Shown: positions 33,632-41,798 of the stretch, in pieces
Layout of the letters: the number at the start of each line of letters is the position of its first letter
How positions within the stretch are numbered: position 1 is the stretch's first letter
Assembly (NCBI GenBank): GCA_017509245.1
Contig: JAFWQC010000105.1
Location: 1 to 45,406 of the forward strand
Length of the DNA: 45,406 nucleotides
Direction of reading: 5' to 3'
DNA from: Clostridiales bacterium
GTDB lineage: Bacteria > Bacillota > Clostridia > Saccharofermentanales > Saccharofermentanaceae
Translations under genes and position numbers: made by a program
The notes under the pieces: generated by a model
The model's input: only the letters and a program-made list of their open reading frames with translations
Told to the model about the DNA's origin: nothing
Databases searched by the model: none

Positions 33632-34502
33632 ACTTATTGAGAATCAGATCTCCAATATGAGCAAAGGCCATAAGGCCATCGCAAGTTTTATCCTTGAATC
33701 TTATGACAAAGCTGCTTACATGACGGCAGCAAGACTTGGTGATGAAGTCGGAGTGTCCGAATCCACTGTCGTAAGATTTACCACTGAACTCGGATTCGAA
33801 GGATATCCGGAATTCCAGAAGGCTTTGCAGGAAGACCTTAAGTCAAAGCTTACTTCAGTTCAGAGACTCGGACTCACAGAGAAATTCGAAAGCGACAGCG
33901 AAGCTTTAAGATCCGTTGTTAATCAGGATATTGCAAACCTCCGCGACTCGCTTAATTCAATAGATGATAAGGAATTTGACCGTGCGGTCAATTCCATTCT
34001 AAAGGCAAGAAAGATATATATCATGGGCATCAGGGCATCTGCTCCGTTATCGGAGTTCATGCACTTTTACATGACCCTTCTTTTCGATGACGTCGTATTG
34101 GTAAGAAGTACCTGCACCAATGAGCTTTTCGAGCAGATCATGCCAATAGGAAAAGGCGATGTCATGATAGGTATTTCTTTCCCGAGATATTCGGCAAGGA
34201 CCATCAACTCGATGGGATATGCAAAGAAAAAAGGCGCAACGATCATCGCTATCACCGATAAAGATGATACGGCAATGACTGAATATGCCGACATCAAGCT
34301 GTTTGCAAAATCTTCAATGGCTTCATTTGTAGATTCGCTTACCGCACCGCTGTCACTTATCAATGCACTCCTGGTATCGCTCGGAATGCACAGAAAAGAG
34401 CATATACAGTCCTCTTTGGAATCATTGGAAACATTGTGGTCACAGTACCGCGTTTATGAGACGGGCAGAGACAGGACCACTGAAGACGGAGATATTTTAT
34501 AA
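33615..34502 (+). CDS. MurR/RpiR-family transcriptional regulator
   Basis: 295 aa from ATG 33615 with SD GAAGGTGG inside scpB; the frame opens at 33597 but has no SD there. An N-terminal helix-turn-helix_6 domain (AARLGDEVGVSESTVVRFTTELGF, residues ~35-60) is followed by a SIS sugar-phosphate-binding domain (IYIMGIRASAP, GISFPRYSARTI, IIAITDKDDT). Such proteins sense phosphorylated sugars and control sugar or cell-wall recycling genes. None is adjacent: it is inserted between scpB and cmk, so its target is unknown. Confidence 0.9.
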   Translation: MTGTLELIENQISNMSKGHKAIASFILESYDKAAYMTAARLGDEVGVSESTVVRFTTELGFEGYPEFQKALQEDLKSKLTSVQRLGLTEKFESDSEALRSVVNQDIANLRDSLNSIDDKEFDRAVNSILKARKIYIMGIRASAPLSEFMHFYMTLLFDDVVLVRSTCTNELFEQIMPIGKGDVMIGISFPRYSARTINSMGYAKKKGATIIAITDKDDTAMTEYADIKLFAKSSMASFVDSLTAPLSLINALLVSLGMHRKEHIQSSLESLETLWSQYRVYETGRDRTTEDGDIL

Positions 34503-34514
34503 AGGAGAAATATT

Positions 34515-35189
34515 ATGGGCATTTATCAGATCGCAATCGACGGACCTTCAGGCTCAGGCAAGAGCACACTTGCAAAGGGTATCGCTAAGGAACTCGGCAT
34601 TATGTATCTTGATACAGGTGCAATGTACCGTACATGTGCAGTTGCTTCAATCAAGAAGGGCGTTAATCCCAAGGATGCTGATGCTGTAAAGAAGATGATG
34701 GACGAGGTCAAGATCGAAGTCGAATTCGTTGACGGCGTTCAGCACATGATCCTCGACGGCGAGGATGTTACCGGAGAATTGAGAACACCGCAGACATCTA
34801 TTGCCGCTTCTGATATTTCGGCACTTCCTTTTGTAAGGACTGCAATGGTATCTCTTCAAAGAGAGATCGCCAAGAATCAGACCTTCGTCCTTGACGGCAG
34901 AGATATCGCTTCCGTCGTTCTTCCTGATGCTAAATACAAGTTCTTCGTTGTATGTGCTCCCGAAGTAAGGGCTGAGAGAAGACTTAAAGAGCTCAATGAA
35001 GCAGGCGACCACTCCCAGACATATGAAGAAGTTTTAAGAGATATAAATTACAGGGATGAGCAGGACTCCAAGAGAGCTGCATCACCTCTGATCCAGGTTC
35101 CTGAAGCAATTGTTATTGATACAGGCAAGTATGACATCGAGGGTACAAAGCAATTCCTTTTAAGCCATCTGGACGAAGAAGATAAATGA
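34515..35189 (+). CDS. cmk: Cytidylate kinase
   Basis: Phosphorylates CMP and dCMP with ATP. 224 aa. P-loop GPSGSGKST at residues 10-18, LDTGAMYRTCA, the RTPQTSIAASDIS region of the NMP-binding insert, DGRDIASVVLPDAKYKFFV, and RDEQDSKRAASPL are diagnostic. SD AAAGGAGA precedes ATG 34515. Its stop overlaps the start of ispH-rpsA by 4 bp, a neighbourhood seen in many Firmicutes. Confidence 0.97.
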   Translation: MGIYQIAIDGPSGSGKSTLAKGIAKELGIMYLDTGAMYRTCAVASIKKGVNPKDADAVKKMMDEVKIEVEFVDGVQHMILDGEDVTGELRTPQTSIAASDISALPFVRTAMVSLQREIAKNQTFVLDGRDIASVVLPDAKYKFFVVCAPEVRAERRLKELNEAGDHSQTYEEVLRDINYRDEQDSKRAASPLIQVPEAIVIDTGKYDIEGTKQFLLSHLDEEDK

Positions 35190-37234
35190 ATATAACGATT
35201 GCAAGGTCATCAGGTTTCTGCTTCGGAGTAAAGAACGCGGTCACGGCAGCCTGGGAGGCTGTCAGTGGTCTTTCTGACGGCAAAAGACTTGTTATGCTTG
35301 GTGAGATAGTTCACAACAGATACGTTGTGGACAAACTTTTGGAAGGCGGCTTCGAGATCGCCGAAAGTGCGAATGAATGTCCTGAAGGTGCTGTGGTTAT
35401 CGTTAGGGCACACGGTGTTACACCGGAGGAGATCAGCATCTTAAAGTCGAAAAACTGCGAGATAAGGGATATGACTTGCCCGTTTGTCTCGAAGATCCAT
35501 AAGATCGTAAGGGAAAATGCCCTTAAGGGAATGAACATAATCATCGCAGGGACCGAAGGACACCCTGAGGTTACGGGGATCCTGGGCGAAGCTGAGGGGA
35601 CAGGCGTAAAGTGCGCTGTGATAAAGGCTCCTGAGGATCTTGAGAAGCTTGATTTCCCTCTCGAAAGTGCCATATTGATATCGCAAACGACGTTTTCGAG
35701 CGGTATGTTCGAAAAAATTTGCGAAAGTGTTAAAAATAAAATTGAAAAATACAATGTTTTTGATACAATATGTATTACGACTGAAAGTAGGCAAAAGGAA
35801 GCCGCTTCGCTCTCTGAGTTATCTGATTCGATGATCGTCATCGGTTCAGCTCATAGTTCGAACACCACTAAGCTTTTGGAAATCTGCAAAGGTCGCTGTG
35901 CAAGAACATTCCTTGTGAATTCCGGCGCGGAAGCAAGACGCCTTATCTTTGAGGGGAAGATACTTCCTGCGGATAAAGTCGGGATCACAGCGGGTGCATC
36001 TACACCGGAAGCTATTATTTTGGAGGTTGTTCAACAAATGAACGAAGAAGAGAAGATCACAAATCAGGGCTTTGACACAGAGTTTGCCAATGCTGTCGAT
36101 TTAATTGCGCAGGTTAGAAGAGGTGCTGTAGTAAAGGGCACGATCACATCTGCAGATGACGACTATGTTTATGTAGACGTACACGACAAGTCCGAAGGAA
36201 GAATTTCACGCAAAGAGTTTGATTCGGATCCTGACTTCGATCTTGACAAGGCAATTGCCGAGCACACAGAAGTTACCGTTAAAGTCAGAAGCATCAAGAA
36301 TTCCGATCAGGGCAAAGAGATCATCCTTTCAAAGAATGATGTAGAGTCCGAGAAGGGCAGAGCCGAGATCGAGGAAGCTTACAAGAACAAGACTCCTATC
36401 GAAGTTAAGATCACACGTACTGTTAAGGACGGTGTTATCGGTTCTTACAAGGGCGTTGATATCTATATTCACAGAACACAGATCAAGACCGGCGAAGTTA
36501 AGGATCTTGAATCCTATGTTGGTCAGACTCTTGAGATCCTTGTTACAAAGTTCGACACCGAGAAGGGCCGTCTCAGGATCTCCGGAAGCCACAGGATCAT
36601 CGTATCCGAAGAGCGCCGCAAGAAGTCCGCTGAGATCTGGGACAATATCGAAGAAGGCAAGCACTATACCGGTGTTGTAAGAAGCCTCGTTGATTTCGGT
36701 GCTTTCATTGATATCGGCGGTGTTGACGGACTCGTTCACGTTTCCGAGCTCTCATGGAGCCGCAACGCTAAGCCTGCTGACGTTCTTAAGGTTGGCGAAG
36801 AGGTTGACGTTTACGTTAAGTCTTTCGACAAAGAGACAAAGAAGATCTCTCTGGGCTACAAGAAGCTCGAGGATGATCCATACTACAATATTGAAGAGAG
36901 AATGCCTGTAGGCTGCATCGTTCAGGGTACAGTTGTTCGTCTTACAAAGTTCGGCGCTTTCGTTCAGCTTGAGCCCGACCTCGACGCACTCTGCCACGTA
37001 TCTCAGATCTCTTCCAGAAGACTTGAGAAGCCTGAGGATGTTCTTTCTGTAGGTCAGGTCGTTCAGGCTAAGGTCATCAAGATCGAACCTGATGAGAGAA
37101 GGATCTCCATCTCCATCAAGGAAGTTGCTCCTATCGATCCTGAGATCGAGGAAGAGCCTGTTGAAGAAGCACCTGCTGAGGAAGCTCCTGTTGAGGCAGA
37201 GGCTGAAGCACCTTCTGAAGATACAGAGGCATAA
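35186..37234 (+). CDS. ispH: IspH-ribosomal protein S1 fusion (HMBPP reductase plus 30S S1)
   Basis: 682 aa. Residues 1-~284 are 4-hydroxy-3-methylbut-2-enyl diphosphate reductase, the last step of the MEP isoprenoid pathway. The 4Fe-4S ligands Cys12, Cys98 and Cys196 are present, as are His43, His76, His126 and Glu128. Residues ~300-650 carry four S1 RNA-binding repeats, beginning at about RRGAVVKGTI, NKTPIEVKIT, GKHYTGVVRSL and GCIVQGTVVRL, and the C-terminus is a Glu/Pro/Ala tail. This fusion is well known in Clostridia. Met285 has its own upstream SD, and a promoter-like sequence lies inside the ispH part, so S1 may also be made alone. The start overlaps cmk by 4 bp; a terminator follows. 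Confidence 0.96.
   Translation: MNITIARSSGFCFGVKNAVTAAWEAVSGLSDGKRLVMLGEIVHNRYVVDKLLEGGFEIAESANECPEGAVVIVRAHGVTPEEISILKSKNCEIRDMTCPFVSKIHKIVRENALKGMNIIIAGTEGHPEVTGILGEAEGTGVKCAVIKAPEDLEKLDFPLESAILISQTTFSSGMFEKICESVKNKIEKYNVFDTICITTESRQKEAASLSELSDSMIVIGSAHSSNTTKLLEICKGRCARTFLVNSGAEARRLIFEGKILPADKVGITAGASTPEAIILEVVQQMNEEEKITNQGFDTEFANAVDLIAQVRRGAVVKGTITSADDDYVYVDVHDKSEGRISRKEFDSDPDFDLDKAIAEHTEVTVKVRSIKNSDQGKEIILSKNDVESEKGRAEIEEAYKNKTPIEVKITRTVKDGVIGSYKGVDIYIHRTQIKTGEVKDLESYVGQTLEILVTKFDTEKGRLRISGSHRIIVSEERRKKSAEIWDNIEEGKHYTGVVRSLVDFGAFIDIGGVDGLVHVSELSWSRNAKPADVLKVGEEVDVYVKSFDKETKKISLGYKKLEDDPYYNIEERMPVGCIVQGTVVRLTKFGAFVQLEPDLDALCHVSQISSRRLEKPEDVLSVGQVVQAKVIKIEPDERRISISIKEVAPIDPEIEEEPVEEAPAEEAPVEAEAEAPSEDTEA
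35742..35769 (+). promoter_or_regulatory. Possible internal promoter inside the ispH part of the fusion
   Basis: TTGAAA at 35742-35747, 16 bp spacer, TACAAT at 35764-35769 with an extended TG at 35761-35762. The surrounding ~60 bp are much AT-richer than the rest of the gene. It could drive an S1-only transcript. Confidence 0.45.
36022..36040 (+). promoter_or_regulatory. rpsA: Internal SD and ATG at the IspH-S1 junction
   Basis: GGAGG at 36022-36026 lies 11 bases before an in-frame ATG at 36038 (Met285 of the fusion), exactly where the S1 part begins (MNEEEKITNQGFD). It could be the start of a free S1 protein. Confidence 0.5.
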
Positions 37235-37260
37235 GTTAATACTTAAATCTGAATTCAAGA

Positions 37261-37287
37261 CCGCGTCCTTTCCGGGGCGCGGTTTTT
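37261..37287 (+). terminator. Rho-independent terminator after ispH-rpsA
   Basis: CCGCGTCC pairs with GGGCGCGG (one G-U pair) followed by TTTTTA. Confidence 0.88.
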
Positions 37288-37336
37288 ATTATCTGCGACT
37301 TAACGGTGAAGTTTTCGATGAAGCATCAACAAACGG

Positions 37337-37377
37337 ATTCACGGCAAATTCCCGGCTATGCCGTGAAAACGCCGTGA
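37337..37377 (+). repeat. 41-bp repeat, copy 1
   Basis: Starts ATTCACGGC and contains TCACGGC followed by two GCCGTGA arms, so each copy can form two alternative 7-bp hairpins. Identical to the copy at 37399 except at two positions. The start-to-start distance is 62 bp. Confidence 0.85.
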
Positions 37378-37398
37378 CTTTTATCGTTAAACAGCATA

Positions 37399-37439
37399 AT
37401 TCACGGCAAATTCCCGGTTATGCCGTGAATACGCCGTGA
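37399..37439 (+). repeat. 41-bp repeat, copy 2
   Basis: Second copy of the repeat at 37337, with two substitutions. The remaining gap to the tRNA genes (37440-37597) is very AT-rich and holds only the tRNA promoter. Confidence 0.85.
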
Positions 37440-37540
37440 ATCTATATGACAAGGACTGTTTGTAAAGTATATTTTCATATTATTTATTTAAGAAAATTAA
37501 GAAAACTATTAAAGTTTATTCATTAACTTATAATTCGACC

Positions 37541-37567
37541 TTGCATATTTTATTATGTTGTTATAAG
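37541..37567 (+). promoter_or_regulatory. Promoter of the tRNA-Pro pair
   Basis: TTGCAT at 37541-37546, 15 bp spacer, TATAAG at 37562-37567 with an extended TG at 37559-37560. It lies 30 bp before the first tRNA. Confidence 0.5.
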
Positions 37568-37597
37568 ATGTTTAGGCTTGTTAGAGGAATACTCCAT

Positions 37598-37673
37598 CGG
37601 GGTGTGGCTCAGGTGGTAGAGTGCCTGCTTCGGGAGCAGGAGGCCGTGGGTTCAAGTCCCGCCACTCCGACCA
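37598..37673 (+). tRNA. tRNA-Pro (anticodon CGG)
   Basis: Acceptor CGGGGTG pairs with CACTCCG (one G-U), then A and encoded CCA to 37673. Anticodon stem CCTGC/GCAGG holds loop TTCGGGA, anticodon CGG at 37631-37633. 76 nt including CCA; TTCAAGT in the T arm. Confidence 0.96.
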
Positions 37674-37701
37674 ATTTTTTTCCTTAACAAGGCGTGATCA
37701 T

Positions 37702-37778
37702 CGGGGTGTAGCTCAGGTGGCTAGAGTGCTTGCTTAGGGAGCAAGAGGTCGTGGGTTCAAGTCCCGTCACTCCGACCA
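37702..37778 (+). tRNA. tRNA-Pro (anticodon AGG)
   Basis: Acceptor CGGGGTG/CACTCCG with encoded CCA to 37778. Anticodon stem CTTGC/GCAAG encloses loop TTAGGGA, giving anticodon AGG at 37736-37738. It is closely similar to the CGG tRNA 28 bp upstream and has one extra D-loop base. An A at position 34 implies editing to inosine. Confidence 0.93.
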
Positions 37779-37781
37779 AAT

Positions 37782-37817
37782 AAAAGACCTTCAGGATTTT
37801 GCTTGAAGGTCTTTTTG
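37782..37817 (+). terminator. Rho-independent terminator after the tRNA-Pro genes
   Basis: AAAAGACCTTCA (37782-37793) and TGAAGGTCTTTT (37804-37815) form a perfect 12-bp stem with a run of T. It ends the two-tRNA transcript. Confidence 0.92.
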
Positions 37818-37835
37818 TTTTAGAGTTACTTCGCC

Positions 37836-37864
37836 TTGTTTCAATAATACAACAGTTATATAAT
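37836..37864 (+). promoter_or_regulatory. Promoter of the surface-protein gene
   Basis: TTGTTT at 37836-37841, 17 bp spacer, TATAAT at 37859-37864. The predicted leader is about 140 nt; I see no strong structure in it. Confidence 0.6.
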
Positions 37865-38009
37865 TGAAATTACTTAATTTGTTGTTGGGATCATTTATTT
37901 TTTATCAGGATTATCTCTCACTTATTAACTTTGCGCATTTTGTTCAAGGTTGATCATATTGCGCTTTCTGATCGAAAAGATTCAAGTATTACAGGAGGCT
38001 CTGTATATA

Positions 38010-40082
38010 ATGAAGAAGCGTTTATCCAGGCTTATTTCCGTCATCGTATCTGCGGCTATTGTTTTTTCGCTGATCCCTAAGATCTTTGGTACTGAAAGAG
38101 TTCGTGCTGAAGAATCATATAATATCTGGGTTGGCGGTATTCAAGTTACCGGTGCTAACAAGGATAATATCTTATATGATAAGAAAGCATCTGTTAAGTT
38201 TGATCCGGATACTTATACGCTTACTTTGAATGAGCCGGAAAACATGGGTTTCTATCCGGAAATAGGAAAAGAAGCTATTGTATATATTGGAGATTTGGGT
38301 CACGATATAACGATTTGCGGTAAAGCTGATCTTGTTTCATCAGGCTCATATTATTATGCTGTTTATTCTGATTTCGATTCTGTCAAAGTAACGTTAAATG
38401 GTTATTTTTCATCCGGAAAGACATTCATTGTTAATAATATGAATGTGACCGGTGGACATATAAAAACTGATGTTGGGATTCATACTGAAAAATTCAATAT
38501 GACCGGTGGAAAAATTGATGCGAGTTATTTTACCGGAATGAATTGCTGGTTTTCCGGTGGTTCTATTACTGCTAATAATTCATCGCCTCTTATTAACTCG
38601 GGTGCTGGTATCGCTTGTACTTACCTTGTTATTAGTGACGGTACGGTTAATACTACAGGTGATTCTTGCGGTATTCTAACTAGCCGTTCTATGTCTGTCT
38701 CAGGCGGCAATGTTACATCTCATAGTGATAAAGATAAAGGTATCATTTCATATGGTACTATTGATATTATCGGAGGTGAGGTTACAGCTACGGGTCTTCA
38801 TCATGGTATTTATGCTCAAAATGATATTGGTATTTATGAGTCTTCACTTTTTGTAGTTGCTCACGCTACAAGTGAAACTGACGGTATTGCGATTGCAAGT
38901 AAGAGCGGTACTATTATACTTGACGATGGGATGGAATGTGTTGAATCTGCGACTGCTGTTGCTGAACCATATGATAAAGTCAGTAGTGCTATTTACAGTA
39001 AGAAGCAAACCGAAGGCGGCAAGCCTCTTTCAAAAGTTACAATAACAAATGCGGCTGACATCTTCACAGTAACCTATAAAGATGGTGCAGGTCTCGGTGG
39101 AGACATTGTTGAACGAAGATACGTGAGTGAAGAATTCCAGCTTCAGGATTTCCCTTCATCTGAATGGAAGTTACCGGCAGGAAAGCACTTCTATTGTTGG
39201 TCCGTTACGGATAATGCAGGCACAAATGAAGAGAAAATGCCGTTGTCGGATTATACTATGTACCGTGGAGACGCGATAATGACGGCTGTTTACTTTAGCT
39301 GTATAACCGGTTGGGAAGATACCGGTGAGGGTGGAATTAAAGAGATCGGTGATACTTCGCGTGAAATTAAAGCGTCCGGTTCTGAGAACAGCGCTTTTGA
39401 GGGTGACTCTGTAGAAATTGAGATTAAACTTAAGGATGATTTCGCAATAACCGACAATAAAATTGAGGTTTTAAGTGCTGCTTCAGGCAAGACCATTTCT
39501 GACTTTACTGTGTCCTATAATGAAAAGAGTGATAGTTTGAGAGGATCCTTTAAAATGCCCGGAGAGGATGTAACCCTCCGTTTTGCTACGAAGAAAAACG
39601 ACCAGAGCTCCAGTTCTTCATCCGGCTCTGATCCGGCTTCTACAACGGTAGATAGTCAATACGTTATTGTAAAGGGCGCTAACGGTACTTGGGATGGCGT
39701 AAACAACTATATTGTTGAAGTTTCTGACAAGGCTGCTGATGATACGATTCTTGATCGTTATCGCTCGGCATCGGTTGACGGACATCAGCTGGGGGATGGC
39801 GAGCACGTGATCCGCAAGGGAAGTGTTATCGTTGAGATTACCAGCGATTACCTTAAGACCTTGAGTGCAGGTGAGCATACGATCGTAGTAGCCTTCTCGG
39901 ATAAATCAGTCTCGACGACAATAACGGTCAGTGCTGCAGCTTCAAGCAGTACTAGCGCTGCAAGTATTCCTTCCACAGGTGAGACCATTGCTACCACATA
40001 TTTTGCCGGAGTTGTATTCGTTCTTGCTGCATGTGGATTCTGTTCTGCAGTTGCCGTAAAGAAGCGTAAGGAAGAAATCTGA
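38010..40082 (+). CDS. Sortase-anchored surface protein with beta-helix-like repeats
   Basis: 690 aa from ATG 38010, SD AGGAGG at 37993-37998; the frame opens earlier at 37950. A signal peptide (KKRLSRLISVIVSAAIVFSL, cleavage near VRAEE) leads into a region (~40-330) of short repeated turns with GG and TG pairs (VTGGHIKTDVGIHTEKF, MTGGKI, VSGGNVTS, IIGGEV) typical of carbohydrate-binding DUF4073/beta-helix surface proteins. An X2-like domain and a Ser-rich linker (SSSSSSGSDPAS) follow. The C-terminus has IPSTG (653-657), a hydrophobic segment and KKRKEE, a variant of the LPxTG sortase signal. It is more AT-rich than neighbouring genes. Ligand unknown. Confidence 0.85.
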   Translation: MKKRLSRLISVIVSAAIVFSLIPKIFGTERVRAEESYNIWVGGIQVTGANKDNILYDKKASVKFDPDTYTLTLNEPENMGFYPEIGKEAIVYIGDLGHDITICGKADLVSSGSYYYAVYSDFDSVKVTLNGYFSSGKTFIVNNMNVTGGHIKTDVGIHTEKFNMTGGKIDASYFTGMNCWFSGGSITANNSSPLINSGAGIACTYLVISDGTVNTTGDSCGILTSRSMSVSGGNVTSHSDKDKGIISYGTIDIIGGEVTATGLHHGIYAQNDIGIYESSLFVVAHATSETDGIAIASKSGTIILDDGMECVESATAVAEPYDKVSSAIYSKKQTEGGKPLSKVTITNAADIFTVTYKDGAGLGGDIVERRYVSEEFQLQDFPSSEWKLPAGKHFYCWSVTDNAGTNEEKMPLSDYTMYRGDAIMTAVYFSCITGWEDTGEGGIKEIGDTSREIKASGSENSAFEGDSVEIEIKLKDDFAITDNKIEVLSAASGKTISDFTVSYNEKSDSLRGSFKMPGEDVTLRFATKKNDQSSSSSSGSDPASTTVDSQYVIVKGANGTWDGVNNYIVEVSDKAADDTILDRYRSASVDGHQLGDGEHVIRKGSVIVEITSDYLKTLSAGEHTIVVAFSDKSVSTTITVSAAASSSTSAASIPSTGETIATTYFAGVVFVLAACGFCSAVAVKKRKEEI

Positions 40083-40099
40083 TTTAGTTGATCTTTATA

Positions 40100-40130
40100 A
40101 AGAGGCGTCCGCCTGGCGCCTCTTTTGTTT
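40100..40130 (+). terminator. Rho-independent terminator after the surface-protein gene
   Basis: AAGAGGCG (40100-40107) pairs with CGCCTCTT (40117-40124), followed by a T-rich tail. Confidence 0.85.
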
Positions 40131-40185
40131 TATCGAACAATTATTTGATTTGGACTATTAATAATGCTAATTTCAGCGACTAGTT

Positions 40186-40194
40186 TGTTATAAT
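40186..40194 (+). promoter_or_regulatory. Extended -10 promoter of thyA
   Basis: TGTTATAAT at 40186-40194 is a perfect extended -10 with no clear -35. It is 31 bp before the ATG of thyA. Confidence 0.5.
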
Positions 40195-40225
40195 CGAAAA
40201 TATCAATTCAAAGGCGGTGGATTCC

Positions 40226-41059
40226 ATGAGTCGAGCAGATGATATTTTCGATGAGAACATAAGAACGATCCTTAATTCAGGCTATTCCACGATCAATGAC
40301 AAGGTAAGGCCGCACTGGGCTGATGACGGAGCGCCTGCTTATACCTATAAGGCATTTGCTATCGTTAACCGCTATAACCTTGCTGAGGAATTCCCGATGT
40401 TTACACAGCGCTGGATCAACTTCAAGGCTGCAGTAGATGAGCTCCTCTGGATATGGCAGAAGAAGTCCAATAATGTCAATGACCTTAATTCCCATATCTG
40501 GGATTCATGGGCAGATGAGACCGGCTCTATCGGCAAAGCTTACGGATATCAGTTAGGTGTTAAGCATAAGTATAAGGAAGGCGAGTTCGACCAGGTCGAC
40601 CGTGTACTTTATGACCTTAAGAACAATCCGTCCTCAAGAAGGATAATGACAAATATCTATGTCCACCAGGATCTTAACGAGATGCATCTTTATCCGTGTG
40701 CCTATTCAATGACATTCAATGTTACCGGCAACAAGCTGAATGCTATCCTCAATCAGAGAAGCAATGACATGCTTGTCGCAAATGCCTGGAATGTATGCCA
40801 GTATGCCGTTCTGGTACATCTTATGGCCAGATGTTCAGGGCTTGAAGTAGGTGAGTTCGTCCATGTGATAGCAGATGCACATATCTATGACAGGCATGTC
40901 GATATTGTTAAGAATCTGATAGAGATGCCCAAATATCCGGCACCCAAGCTCGTCCTTGATGAAGGAATAACTGATTTCTATCAGTTCACAACAGATAACA
41001 TCAGACTGGAAGGTTACGAGGCAGGACCCAAGATCAAGGGAATTCCCGTAGCAGTCTGA
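40226..41059 (+). CDS. thyA: Thymidylate synthase, divergent ThyA
   Basis: Methylates dUMP to dTMP using methylene-tetrahydrofolate and yields dihydrofolate. 277 aa from ATG 40226 (SD AAGGCGGTGG; a GTG at 40217 overlaps the SD). Catalytic Cys158 sits in LYPCAYSM; most ThyA proteins have PCH, so the usual His after Cys is Ala here. Arg178 and Asp181 (QRSND), Asn189 (WNVCQYA) and DAHIYDRH are conserved. The sequence is divergent from the standard bacterial enzyme. A dihydrofolate reductase gene two genes downstream can recycle its dihydrofolate product, and GlyA supplies the one-carbon unit. Confidence 0.9.
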   Translation: MSRADDIFDENIRTILNSGYSTINDKVRPHWADDGAPAYTYKAFAIVNRYNLAEEFPMFTQRWINFKAAVDELLWIWQKKSNNVNDLNSHIWDSWADETGSIGKAYGYQLGVKHKYKEGEFDQVDRVLYDLKNNPSSRRIMTNIYVHQDLNEMHLYPCAYSMTFNVTGNKLNAILNQRSNDMLVANAWNVCQYAVLVHLMARCSGLEVGEFVHVIADAHIYDRHVDIVKNLIEMPKYPAPKLVLDEGITDFYQFTTDNIRLEGYEAGPKIKGIPVAV

Positions 41060-41079
41060 TTAGAACGGAAGAAGATTTA

Positions 41080-41793
41080 ATGAGACTTATCTTTATAAGA
41101 CACGGTGAGCCGAATTATGAGACGGATCACCTTACGGAAAAGGGCTGGCGCGAAGCTGAGATCCTTGCAGAGCGCGTAGCCAAGTGGGACATCAAGCAGA
41201 TATATTGTTCACCTTTGGGCAGAGCTCAGGATACAAGTATCCCGACACTAAGGAAACTGGGCAGGAAGGCGGTTACATGTGACTGGCTTCAGGAATTCTA
41301 TTACCGCGTAAAGCATGAACAGACGGGCGATGAGACTATTGCATGGGATTTTTATCCCAGATATTTCGCGCCCCATGATCAGCTTCATGATAAGGACAAA
41401 TGGGCTTATTCGGATGTTATGGCATCCGGAGATATAGCAAAGTTTGCCGATATTGTTTACAGGGAATTTGATGCCTTGCTCGAAAAGCATGGCTACAGGA
41501 GAAATGATAAGAATTACTACGATGTTATCGAGCATAATGATGACAATATCGTTTTCTTCTGCCATTTCGGTATCACAGCCTTGCTCGTGGGACACCTTAT
41601 CGGCGTTGCAGCGCCCGCATTGTGGCAGGGAAGCATCATGCTCCCCACATCGATCACGGTGTTAGGTTCGGAAGAAAGAATTCCGGGCGAGGCTGCTTTC
41701 AGAGTTCAAACATTCGGTGATGCAAGACATCTAATAGAAGCCGGTGAACCTTTATCTTCATCTGGTTATTTCGGAAAGGTTTTCGAGGGGTAA
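41080..41793 (+). CDS. Histidine phosphatase family protein
   Basis: 237 aa. The phosphoglycerate-mutase-like motif RHGEPNYETDHLTEKG gives the catalytic His near residue 8. A conserved LGRAQDTS segment and the second histidine region FFCHFGITALLVGHLIG also fit. Members of this superfamily act on many phosphate esters, so the substrate cannot be told. Placed between thyA and folA in a short operon, it might act on a nucleotide or folate intermediate, which is inference only. SD GGAAGAAG precedes ATG 41080. Confidence 0.85.
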   Translation: MRLIFIRHGEPNYETDHLTEKGWREAEILAERVAKWDIKQIYCSPLGRAQDTSIPTLRKLGRKAVTCDWLQEFYYRVKHEQTGDETIAWDFYPRYFAPHDQLHDKDKWAYSDVMASGDIAKFADIVYREFDALLEKHGYRRNDKNYYDVIEHNDDNIVFFCHFGITALLVGHLIGVAAPALWQGSIMLPTSITVLGSEERIPGEAAFRVQTFGDARHLIEAGEPLSSSGYFGKVFEG

Positions 41794-41798
41794 TAAAC

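Noticed and set aside
37337..37439. CRISPR array
   Set aside because: Only two copies with one spacer-sized gap, internal palindromes and no cas genes.
37092..37439. 115-codon plus-strand frame over the end of ispH-rpsA
   Set aside because: It is a shadow frame of the S1 tail that runs through the terminator and the 41-bp repeats.
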